A stretch of DNA of 64,000 bases from DATFVA01 sp963832715 (GTDB lineage Bacteria > Bacteroidota > Ignavibacteria > Ignavibacteriales > Ignavibacteriaceae), in the NCBI GenBank assembly GCA_963832715.1, contig CAWHVB010000007.1, positions 286,580 to 350,579 of the forward strand, read 5' to 3'. Shown here one piece after another: positions 54,463 through 63,432 of the stretch. A program made the position numbers and the translations under genes. A model generated the notes under the pieces. It worked only from the letters and a program-made list of their open reading frames with translations, was not told the origin of the DNA and did not search any database. Position 1 is the stretch's first letter, and each line of letters begins with the position of its first letter.

Positions 54463-57400
54463 TCATGACTGCATGATACTGAATATTTTCCCCAGGGAGT
54501 CGATCATTTTTTCCCTGAAAATTGGTTTAGAAATAAAATCATTAAAACCTGCAGCAATAAATTTTTCCCGGTCGCCTGGCAGGACGTAGGCAGTAACAGC
54601 AATAATAGGGATAGATTCATAGCCGGCCATACGGTGAATTATTTTCAGGGCATCCAGTCCGTTATATTCCCCCTGAAGATTTATATCAAGAACTATAAAA
54701 TCAAAATTATGACTATCGAGGAGAGGCAGAGCTTCCTCAAAACTTACAGCAAATTTAATTTCATTCAATTCCTTTAACTGAACTTTGAACAAAATCTGGG
54801 AATCCACCTGGTCCTCAATATATAAACAGGAAAGCTGCGACAGATCAATTCTATTTTTATCAGCTGCTTCCTGCTTCCGTGAAGGCCTGGCAGAGGGTAT
54901 TTGACGGCCTTTTAAAGGCCTTTTAGTTTTAATCTCTTCTTCCGGTTCCTCGTCTTCAAATTCCGGTTCGGAGATCGCCTCTTCAAATTCCTCTTCCGGC
55001 TGCATCTCTTCAACGGCTTCAGGTTCGGGTTCAGGTACGAGCTTAGCGGCAACGGATTCCTTTGCTGCAGAGTCAATTTTCCCGGTCACTTTTTGTTCCT
55101 CTATAGCGGGCTCAATGGGGAAAATAAATCCTGATATTTTAGTTTTATCAGTAAACCTGCCCTGCAATAAATCGATCAGGTGACGCGCCAGTTTAATAGA
55201 TAATTTCGAAACTCCATAATCCTTCTGAATATCGCGTTTATTAAAAATATTATCAAAACTTTCTGAGAAAGAAGGAGACATCGATGAATAATTATCCTGA
55301 ATAGAGATTACAAACTTTTTATCATTGAGCTGATATGCAGAAAAATAAATCTTTTTAGTGCTTGTAAACTGTGAAGCAATTTTAAAGAGGAGTGTAATTA
55401 AGGAAATAAACTTCTGCGAATCCGTCTTAAAATTCAGCGAAGAGGATATTTTACCATATGCAAATTCGATACCTTTATTCTTCAGGATATCGCTTATTTC
55501 CTCCTGAGTTTCGTCAACTACTTCAGTTATAGAGATATCGTTAACCTCGAGCGCACCTGTCTCCTGTTCCATCCGGGAATACTCGATCACCGAATTCATG
55601 GTACTCAATAAACGTCTTCTGTTCTGGTCTATAATATCCTTAGCTTCTTCCTGTTCAGGAGTTGATTTCTCTATGCTTTCAGTCAGTTCCTGTACGAAAC
55701 CAAGCATTGCATTGATCGGGGTCAGAATTTCGTGAAAGATTCCTGATAAGAAGGAAGGGTCAATTTTGTCCTGTGAAGGCGGTTCCTTTTCAACAATCTT
55801 CTCGACAATTATTTCCTTGACCGGACGGCTTTCGGCTGTTTTAACTTCCGGTTTAATTACAATTATGTAACTTTCAATTTCTTTTTTATAGTTAAGCACC
55901 GGGTTAGCGCTGATTACTGCTGGAAGCAACCCGCCATCTGATTTTTTCAAGGAAGAGCTTAATATAACCTGTTCGGGGTTATGGGACTGAAATATTCTTG
56001 AATTTATTAATCCCCGGTCTTCATCCTTAACAAGAGATGTAAAAGATGCATCGTTCAGATCGGTATCCTTAAAACCGAGTTCCAAAGAAACAACAGAATT
56101 GATAGATTTGATGAAACCGGCCGAATCAGTAATAGCGATTAAATTAGAGGCATTATCAAAGGCAGCTTTATACAACTGATTTTGTTTCAACGTTTCAAGA
56201 TTCCTGGTAACATCCTTAACTACGTTGAAATGAGCGTCTTTGTTATTAAACCGGAAACTGGTTTTGCTGATTTCAACAAAGACCGATTCACCATTTTTTC
56301 TTTTATGACGATAGGGTCCTGTAAAAACACCTTCTTTAATTCCGGCCGACGAGGAATCAAGTAAAGTCTGAATATCCTCAGCGGTGTATAAATCCGTAAG
56401 GTCCATCTGCAGAAATTCGTCCCGCCTGTAGCCGTAAAGATTTAAGGCTGCCTGGTTGACTTCTACAAACCGCAGGTTCTCTTTATCATAAATAAAGATC
56501 GGTTCAGGATTATTCTGTATCAGAACCTCGTACATTTTTCCTCTTTTATTAATAATATTTTCAAGATCTGTATAGGGGGAAATATCTTCAAAGAAAAGTG
56601 ATAGCCCGCCAAGCTGATTACTTTCCCCAGGATTTTTTCTAAGCCGAACATTAAGATCCCTGTCTTTCCATTCACCTTTTCCAGATAACTTTATCGCAAA
56701 TTCTTCACCTTTTGAGGAAGAATCAAGGAATTTTTTAATCTTTTCCGAGACTTCCAGGGGGAAGACATTCGTATATGATAAATTCGTCAGATCAGTGAAT
56801 TCATCCGAGAATAATTTACAAAAATCTTTGCTGGAATGCTTAATAATACCTGATTTATCAATTATCGCTATAGGAACCGGTACATTTTCAAGCAAATTCA
56901 ATTCCAATCCTTCAGGTACATTACCGGCAGGCTCCTGTACTTTCTGTGAGATGCCTATAATGGCTGCCAGGCTGCCTTCTACATCATTCAGTGGGATTTC
57001 TATTGTCTGGTAGTTATTTACAGCAGATAATCCCTGGATGGGAATACCTTCAAGAACAATTACATTATGAGAATCTTTTATGTAATTTTCGAGGGATCTA
57101 TAGACTTCCAGCAAATAACCGGGAAGCAGTTCCTCCTCCGATCTACCCTCTATCTGATTGCTGCTCAGACCAAGGTTCTGCGCCAGGCTTCTGTTTACAA
57201 GGACATAATTTCCCTTATTGTTCTTAACCCAGAATAACTCCTGAATCTGGTCTATATCCTTCCTGATTTTTTCTTTTCCGATCACAGTGAAAGGAAATGA
57301 GTCTTTTATGGATTCTATTATCTTTTCAATTTTACTATTTCCTATCAGAGCAGATAATTCGTCTTTCCTGATTTTGAGTCTTGTTATCTCATTTATCCTG

Positions 57401-57747
57401 AGATTATGTTCTTCCGGTTTAAATGTGCAGAAAATCAGTTCCTGGTTATAGGCGCTAATTGTAGTCTGGCATTTTAAATCTATGCCGTTAACCAGGCTGA
57501 GAATAATATTCTTGACGATAGACTTTTTTCCAGATAAAGCATCTTCAATGAGTTTGCCCAGGTCGAAGGAGGAATCCTCCTCTAAATAATCGAATATATT
57601 TCCGGCTTTGTCTTTAATTTTAAATAGTTTAACAGCCTGTTTGTTGTATGCAATTAAATTTCCTTCAGTTGAAACGGCTATAAAAGGATTCTTAATATTT
57701 TCATTAAGAACCTTTATTAAGTCGATATTAGAATTTTCTTTAGCCAT
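54463..57747 (-). CDS. Multi-PAS hybrid histidine kinase with degenerate ATPase domain
   Basis: The 1094-residue cytoplasmic protein has about five PAS-type sensor domains over residues 1-640 (for example YEVLIQNNPEPIFIYDKEN and KAAFDNASNLIAITDSAGF). HisKA follows with the phospho-acceptor in GIFHEILTPINAMLGFV (His about 671). The ATPase domain is poor: the N-box reads LITLLFKIASQFT without the usual Asn, and the G1 box reads QDNYSSMSPS instead of DxGxG. A low-complexity acidic linker follows (about 905-965). A C-terminal receiver (FIVLDINLQGEYNG, Asp about 1018; SKPIFREKM Lys) has intact acidic residues. No membrane helix is seen. It is probably a pseudokinase that passes signal through its receiver or is activated by another kinase. 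No partner gene is adjacent. Confidence 0.9.
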   Translation of the reverse strand: MAKENSNIDLIKVLNENIKNPFIAVSTEGNLIAYNKQAVKLFKIKDKAGNIFDYLEEDSSFDLGKLIEDALSGKKSIVKNIILSLVNGIDLKCQTTISAYNQELIFCTFKPEEHNLRINEITRLKIRKDELSALIGNSKIEKIIESIKDSFPFTVIGKEKIRKDIDQIQELFWVKNNKGNYVLVNRSLAQNLGLSSNQIEGRSEEELLPGYLLEVYRSLENYIKDSHNVIVLEGIPIQGLSAVNNYQTIEIPLNDVEGSLAAIIGISQKVQEPAGNVPEGLELNLLENVPVPIAIIDKSGIIKHSSKDFCKLFSDEFTDLTNLSYTNVFPLEVSEKIKKFLDSSSKGEEFAIKLSGKGEWKDRDLNVRLRKNPGESNQLGGLSLFFEDISPYTDLENIINKRGKMYEVLIQNNPEPIFIYDKENLRFVEVNQAALNLYGYRRDEFLQMDLTDLYTAEDIQTLLDSSSAGIKEGVFTGPYRHKRKNGESVFVEISKTSFRFNNKDAHFNVVKDVTRNLETLKQNQLYKAAFDNASNLIAITDSAGFIKSINSVVSLELGFKDTDLNDASFTSLVKDEDRGLINSRIFQSHNPEQVILSSSLKKSDGGLLPAVISANPVLNYKKEIESYIIVIKPEVKTAESRPVKEIIVEKIVEKEPPSQDKIDPSFLSGIFHEILTPINAMLGFVQELTESIEKSTPEQEEAKDIIDQNRRRLLSTMNSVIEYSRMEQETGALEVNDISITEVVDETQEEISDILKNKGIEFAYGKISSSLNFKTDSQKFISLITLLFKIASQFTSTKKIYFSAYQLNDKKFVISIQDNYSSMSPSFSESFDNIFNKRDIQKDYGVSKLSIKLARHLIDLLQGRFTDKTKISGFIFPIEPAIEEQKVTGKIDSAAKESVAAKLVPEPEPEAVEEMQPEEEFEEAISEPEFEDEEPEEEIKTKRPLKGRQIPSARPSRKQEAADKNRIDLSQLSCLYIEDQVDSQILFKVQLKELNEIKFAVSFEEALPLLDSHNFDFIVLDINLQGEYNGLDALKIIHRMAGYESIPIIAVTAYVLPGDREKFIAAGFNDFISKPIFREKMIDSLGKIFSIMQS

Positions 57748-57828
57748 TGCGGACTTATACTTTAGAAATTTGTGTTATATTATATTTATACACCGGAAAT
57801 ACAGCTATCCGTTTATAAAATGATTTCT

Positions 57829-59436
57829 TTACGTATGAGCTGAAATTCTATAGGAAATTTTCTGATATCCCCCGATAGAATTTACTCTCAAAAAGTACAT
57901 TTTTTTTTCGGAATCAAAAGTCAATTCACCGGCCTCCCCCGGATAATCAAGGGTAAGGTTTTTAATTAAACCGGGGACTGTGATCCAGATCCCGGTATTT
58001 TCAACCATTGCCGGACTATTATTATTAATAGTAATTTCATAATCATTCGTTCCTGTACTTTTAATTTTTAGTTCTAATTTTGATCTTTTTATAATCCAAT
58101 CCAGCAGTTCAGAAAAAGTTGTATGCCAGATTCTGCTGCCGTTTAAGGAAGCAGGAATTCCAGCTTTTAAGCTGTCGGTATCGACATAAATTATTCCGCC
58201 TGAGTGTAATACAAAATTCACCATCGTTTCAAGATTCTTTCCAGGAGTATACGTCTGAGTAAGCATGTAAACATTATTTGTGCTGTCATACCCAAAAGAG
58301 AAAGAGTCGGAATATCCTGAAGAAAATAAAAATGAATATCCTTCAGAATTCAAGAGGCTGAAGGAAGCTGAATCATAAAATTCTCCATAGGACAGTATAC
58401 CATAGGTATCCTGGTCACTAAACCTGTTAATTAAGACCTTTGCCTGATCTAGCCGCTTCAAGACATCGGAATGTGTGAGTCCTGAAAAAAAGAAATCGTC
58501 CCAGATGAGGTTTACATTTCCAACCTTCCCGGAGAATTTTAATTCATTGGCATGTTTTTCAATGATCTGAGGAGTAATAAAATAATTTAGTTTTTCCTGT
58601 TTAACAGGGGGTGAATCAGACGTATCAACATCCGATAATTTTTCAATTTTTTTATAGTACAAGACTGCAGATGAAAAGTCAGAAGGCCAATAATTTATAA
58701 ATACCTCAGGCGAGGAGGAAAGCCATTTCAACGAATTAAACAAAACCCTATTCCGGTTTTGACCTATTAACTGATCAAAAGTAAAACCAAACCATAAAAG
58801 CCTTCGGATTGACGATTCATCAGCCACAATTCCTGAATATTCGACATCACCTGCGAAATATTTTCCTAGAGAATGATAACTTTCTCTAAGATCAGAAGCA
58901 TAAAACAGTGAGGATTTATTACTTAAAAGAATTTTCTGACCAGGTTTCAGGCCTATAGAAATAGCTGTGCTGCCTTTAAGTGTGTGGTTTACAGCAGCCG
59001 AACTATCATTTAATTGCTTTATCTGAAAATCCAGCAGCCGTTTACTATCGTCCTGACTGATTTTGTTGCCCTCCCCGTCAAACCGTGAGAAATTACCGGA
59101 AATCAGAATTCCTTTACCAGCCTGCATGGCATTTTCAATTTCGTCTATAATCTCAGCATCGACAGCTTCCATTTGCGGAATTACAATAACACTAACATCA
59201 TCGCCAATCGAACCTATTTCATTATCATTCACCATTTCGTAACGGAAACCGCCGCTCATAAAAAATAACTCCCAGGAATCAGTAGGTTTAAATGAGTCAT
59301 CATTTTTATATAAAATTTCTTTTGTCAGTTCAGGGTAGACCAAAGCTATTTTCAGGCCTGCTTCAGACTGAGAAAAACTTTCAAACAAGCCGGAAGAAAT
59401 CAGAATTAAAAACAGTATAATAGCGGGATTTTTCAT
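57829..59436 (-). CDS. Exported protein, tandem paralogue of the deacetylase-like neighbour
   Basis: ATG at 59436 gives a signal peptide (MKNPAIILFLILISSGLFES). The upstream ATG at 59463 overlaps the previous gene and is less likely, although it has GGTGA before it. The architecture matches the gene at 59456: a GATase1-like domain (VIVIPQMEAVDAEIIDEIEN, then GKGILISGN), a LLWFGFTFDQLIGQNRNRVLF segment, then a barrel-like region after NYWPSDFSSAVLYY, and a C-terminal beta domain (YEITINNNSPAMVENTGIWI). The sugar-deacetylase metal ligands are not apparent. It belongs to the exopolysaccharide locus, with unknown function. Confidence 0.72.
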   Translation of the reverse strand: MKNPAIILFLILISSGLFESFSQSEAGLKIALVYPELTKEILYKNDDSFKPTDSWELFFMSGGFRYEMVNDNEIGSIGDDVSVIVIPQMEAVDAEIIDEIENAMQAGKGILISGNFSRFDGEGNKISQDDSKRLLDFQIKQLNDSSAAVNHTLKGSTAISIGLKPGQKILLSNKSSLFYASDLRESYHSLGKYFAGDVEYSGIVADESSIRRLLWFGFTFDQLIGQNRNRVLFNSLKWLSSSPEVFINYWPSDFSSAVLYYKKIEKLSDVDTSDSPPVKQEKLNYFITPQIIEKHANELKFSGKVGNVNLIWDDFFFSGLTHSDVLKRLDQAKVLINRFSDQDTYGILSYGEFYDSASFSLLNSEGYSFLFSSGYSDSFSFGYDSTNNVYMLTQTYTPGKNLETMVNFVLHSGGIIYVDTDSLKAGIPASLNGSRIWHTTFSELLDWIIKRSKLELKIKSTGTNDYEITINNNSPAMVENTGIWITVPGLIKNLTLDYPGEAGELTFDSEKKMYFLRVNSIGGYQKISYRISAHT

Positions 59437-59455
59437 TATAATAATTAAGAAATGG

Positions 59456-61353
59456 CTAAGCATTCACCTTATCGTAATCGATGTAGTAAATTCTCGATTC
59501 TTTCCCCTGCAGATTGTTTATGAGGAGCTGAAGATTTCTGCTCATTTTTTCATGTCGGATGACCGGTATTTTTGTACCGATAATTTCAGTACTGATTGAG
59601 ATATTTTCAGCCTGATCATTCAATAAGACATCAACAACAAGGTCATCCATTTCCTGATTGCCGGGATTAGAGATAGTTACTACTATCCTGGTATTCCCTC
59701 TCCTGCTGACCCTTATCTCGAGGTAATCTTTTTTTGAAAACCACTTCTGTACTTCTGAACCAGTAGTAATCCAGAAATTCTTTTTCTTTAAGTCTCTTAT
59801 AACATCACCTATCACAGATGAATTCTCCGGTCTGCACTGATATTCCGTATGAAGTTTGAATATATACATTCCACCTTCGAACAGAATCCGGTCGATATCC
59901 TCCTGGTATGTATAAAACTGAAATTCGGGATCTGTCAAACCGAAATCTCTTACAACTTCATAATCATCCCTTGCAGTTTTTGTCATCACCATCAGCCTTT
60001 TATCTCCTCTTATCACTGTTTTAGGGACCGAGCGATCGGTTAAAGAATCTGTAAGAATATAAGTATAGCCTGCATCCAGAGCAGCTTTAATAGTATTCTG
60101 ATCGAATAAGCCGTAAAACGGAAGACAGCCATTGACCTTTTTCCCGGTTAATGATTCGAGTTTTTCCGCACTTGTATTGAGGATATTATACTGGGAAGGA
60201 TAGTCATACAAAAAATTATTTGTATCGCTGATTGAAGAGAGATACCCTACATTTGCAATTGTTGAGACCTCCCCATATTTGGTGAGTGCACTGATAAGTC
60301 GTGGGTCATACTCTGCCTGATCTGGGTCTACAAAAAATGTAGCTTTAACGTTTTCATTTTTCAGATATTCAAAAGTGTTAGTGATATTCCGAATTTCATT
60401 GGATAATGTAGGGGCTATAATTGCTGCGGCGGAGTAGCCGTTAGGCCAGTCTTGTATATACGCGATAGGCACATATGTCAGCCAGCTGCAGCAGTTTCTG
60501 AACAGGCGGTCAAAAAACACATAATCTTCCTGAACACCTATGATAGAATTGATTTCGAAACCCATCCACACAAATCTGCCTTCTCCATAATTGCCATAGA
60601 CAATACCGGCAGTTTTTTTGATCTGCTGTCTTACAAGACCGTTTTGATTTCTATAATTATACCAGAAGCTGACCTGTGTAGTACGCGGATCAAGTACTTC
60701 AACAGCCATAGGTTTGTCCCACGTAGCTATCTGCATTGCAAACCCGGTAGGTATATTAGCAGTTAAAGGTAAGCCTCCACGTAAGGTATGCGTACTTGTT
60801 TTGCTGCTGTCGCTTATTTCACCCCTGAAATCTATGCCGAACACATTATTCAGAAAATCCCATCCCCGCCATTTACCATCGCTGGAATATGAAGCTATAC
60901 CGCTTGTGGCAAAAACACTTCCCCCTTCCCGGAGGAACTTTTTTATCTCAATAATTTCAATATCACTTAAAGATTTTGAACCGGGCAGAACAAGCATTTT
61001 ATAATTTTTTAATTTTCCTGATTCGACAGCGGCATCCGAAATTATATTATAACTAAGCCGGTTATCATCAAGAAATTTCTTCCATGTGCTTATATTGTCG
61101 TTCAGCCAGGTACTTCCTTCGGGGAGAATGTTCTCGGTATAACGTGAATAAAGTATTGCGGCAGTCGTTTGATGACCGGAAAAAATACCTGCGACAGTTT
61201 CAGAATCAGGAACTAACTCTTTTGCATCGAACCTTCCAAAAACCCCCTGAAGAATATAAAGGTAAATAAGAATTGCTCCAAGAAGGATTATAATCCCCGA
61301 AAGGATGATTCCCGCCTGCGATACATTACCTTTTTTTTATTCTTTACCGCCAT
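59456..61353 (-). CDS. Membrane-anchored GATase1/NodB-like protein, frameshift at A8 tract
   Basis: From ATG at 61353 the frame reads MAVKNKKKV and stops after 21 codons. One backward base shift at the A8 run (61331-61338) opens a frame through GNVSQAGIILSGIIILLGAI (a membrane anchor) to 59456, about 632 residues. The part opening MLVLPGSKSLSD begins at 60997. Next is a GATase1-like domain (GGSVFATSGIASYSSDG), then a NodB-like polysaccharide deacetylase fold (WPNGYSAAAIIAPTL, VKATFFVDPDQAEYD, YILTDSLTDRSV, MYIFKLHTEY). A C-terminal beta domain follows. The usual zinc His/His/Asp set is not clear. It overlaps the 61344 gene. Confidence 0.72.
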
Positions 61354-61784
61354 TTCAAAACAGCTCTGTTCTTATCTTCCTCAGTAGGGACATATCCCTC
61401 ACTGGTATACTTAAGAAATTTTTTACCGGTGGTCCTTTCAGGTTTCAGCCTTTCATATTTCTCACTTTCAGCTGCAGAATAATAGCCCGGTTTTATATTC
61501 TCAGATTCCCTGCTGCCGGGGTAAACACCTGGTCTTGGAGTTGATTTTACATATCGCGGTTCAACCGGGGTATTTACTACCTCCTGCCGGACAAATTCTT
61601 CACGTCTGTATTCCGATTCTTCAGGAGTCACAAGTTCTGCATGAACAGATGAGGGGGCAGTATACGATACCTGCTCACCCTTCCTCTCTCTTACCTTATA
61701 AAGGATGTAGGCTCCAATTGCAAGTATGAAAGTACAGATAGTTGCAACCAGAATGATAGTTGATAGTATAGGAATTAATTCCAT
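61344..61784 (-). CDS. Small single-pass membrane protein of the exopolysaccharide locus
   Basis: The 146-residue protein starts with one membrane helix (ILSTIILVATICTFILAIGAYILY). A charged, Pro/Glu/Arg-rich, probably disordered cytoplasmic tail follows. There is no recognised domain. Its last codons overlap the start of the deacetylase-like gene (ATG at 61353 inside the end). It sits between the GT2 synthase and that gene, so by context it may be a PgaD-like accessory, although no sequence similarity is evident. Confidence 0.65.
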   Translation of the reverse strand: MELIPILSTIILVATICTFILAIGAYILYKVRERKGEQVSYTAPSSVHAELVTPEESEYRREEFVRQEVVNTPVEPRYVKSTPRPGVYPGSRESENIKPGYYSAAESEKYERLKPERTTGKKFLKYTSEGYVPTEEDKNRAVLKWR

Positions 61785-61817
61785 TTATTTTCCCTCAATA
61801 TAAACACATGAATAACT

Positions 61818-63218
61818 TCATATTTTTGCCGCACCCACTCTCTCCAGTTTTCCCCAGCTCATCTTAATGCCGAGAAACTCTTCAATAGTTGACATTGCTT
61901 TACAGATGTCAATTACCAGAATAAAAAACATCCGGTATATTATTGCATAACCAACAAGTCGGAACTCTTCCTTTTCAACAGCTATACAATAAATAGCGGT
62001 TACCAGGTCCAGTAATGCAAGTCCCGCCCACCAGAAAAATATCAGATAAGAAAAACCAAAAATCAATGCCGCCACGATGAAGAACACATTTGCTGCAATA
62101 TTCATTGCGGGCCAGATCAGGGCCTCATAAAACATCGTCCAGAGAATAAATGTGTCACCGAAATTTATCGACGGATTAACCATGAGACGTTTATGTTTCC
62201 TGATCGACTGAATAATTCCCCGTGTCCATCTGTATCTCTGCTTCAACAGCTGCTGAAGAGTAGCCGGAGCCTCGGTATACGAAACCGATGCAGGCTCATA
62301 ATAAATTTTCCACCCGTTAGCGAGGATCTTAAGGGTCAGATCGGCATCTTCAGCAAAAGTATCATTTGAATAATATCCTGAATCGACGAGTGCTTTTCTT
62401 CTGAAGAGACCGATGGGGCCGGGAATGATATTCACAAGCCGTATAAAACTCTGTGCGCTCCTTGCCATATTCAAACCCTCAATATACTCAAGGGCCTGAA
62501 GATCGGTTAAGAATTTATTCCTGTTCAGGACTTTAACATTACCAGCCACTGCCCCGATCTCAGGATTTTCAAAATGTCTTACCGCAAGTTTTACTGCTTC
62601 GACGGACAGCTGGGAGTCGCCGTCCATACATAAAATAATTTCCGCCTGTGAATGTTTTATACCTGCATTAAGTGCACGTGATTTACCGCCGTTGGGCTGA
62701 TTTATAAGAGAAACTTTAATCTTGCTGAGCTTGCCCTGCCGATATCCTACAAGAGATTCGGCCACATCCCTGGTATCATCGGTTGAGCCGTCATTTACAA
62801 TAATAATTTCATAATTGGAGTAATCCAGTTTTAAGAGCGACTTAATAGAATCCATGATTACACGCGACTCATTATACACTGGAACAATGATTGAAACGAA
62901 CGGGAAATAATTCTTTGATGGTTTGAACGTGTACTCATTCAGGTAAAGATACGCCAGGGTAAGAATTCCGAAGTATCTAATGAGCAAAACAAAAAGAAAT
63001 ATCACTAGAGCAACTATCGTTGCATATTCAAGTAATGAACTAACAGATAAAATGGTCCTGGGCAGAGTAAAAATGATAATGCACAAAAGAATAAAAGAGA
63101 AAAGTCCGCTGATCAATATTCTGCGGAAATATTTCCTCTTAAGATTTTCACTGCCATTGGTGATTCCATTATTATCAACAATGATAGGTGTTCTTACTAA
63201 TTTCTTTTTCATCTGCAT
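61818..63218 (-). CDS. Processive GT2 polysaccharide synthase (PgaC/IcaA-like)
   Basis: The 466-residue protein has two N-terminal membrane helices, a GT-A domain (VSIIVPVYNESRVIMDSIKS, IVNDGSTDDTRDVAES, LCMDGDSQLSVEAV with DGD) and the acceptor region FAEDADLTLKIL. QQLLKQRYRWTRGIIQ is the QxxRW processivity motif. Four C-terminal helices follow. This is the layout of poly-N-acetylglucosamine synthases, in which the chain is extruded through the membrane. No strong ribosome-binding site is seen; MKKKL at 63212 is an alternative start. Neighbouring NodB-like, small membrane and barrel genes support a PNAG-type system. Confidence 0.9.
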   Translation of the reverse strand: MQMKKKLVRTPIIVDNNGITNGSENLKRKYFRRILISGLFSFILLCIIIFTLPRTILSVSSLLEYATIVALVIFLFVLLIRYFGILTLAYLYLNEYTFKPSKNYFPFVSIIVPVYNESRVIMDSIKSLLKLDYSNYEIIIVNDGSTDDTRDVAESLVGYRQGKLSKIKVSLINQPNGGKSRALNAGIKHSQAEIILCMDGDSQLSVEAVKLAVRHFENPEIGAVAGNVKVLNRNKFLTDLQALEYIEGLNMARSAQSFIRLVNIIPGPIGLFRRKALVDSGYYSNDTFAEDADLTLKILANGWKIYYEPASVSYTEAPATLQQLLKQRYRWTRGIIQSIRKHKRLMVNPSINFGDTFILWTMFYEALIWPAMNIAANVFFIVAALIFGFSYLIFFWWAGLALLDLVTAIYCIAVEKEEFRLVGYAIIYRMFFILVIDICKAMSTIEEFLGIKMSWGKLERVGAAKI

Positions 63219-63365
63219 TAGAGAATAGTTTTAAAAACCCTCAATTCTGTAAAAAAATTCAATTTTAGTGCCATCCGGAAGTTCCGTATTGAACCAAAAA
63301 TCGCATTTTCCCAGGTCCGGGGTGCATTTAAACGTAATATTCTGTATTAATTTTATACAAATACA

Positions 63366-63391
63366 AAAACGGTATTTTCCGGATAAAATAC
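63366..63391 (-). terminator. Terminator-like hairpin after the barrel protein gene
   Basis: GTATTTT (63372-63378) and AAAATAC (63385-63391) form a 7-bp stem with a 6-base loop, all AT-rich. On the minus strand the stem is followed by CGTTTTTG, 40 bases after the stop of the gene at 63433. The 214-base gap between that gene and the GT2 gene holds nothing else recognisable. The weak stem makes this an uncertain call. Confidence 0.4.
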
Positions 63392-63432
63392 GATGAATTT
63401 ATAACAATTTATCCTGATTTTCCCTCGAAAAA

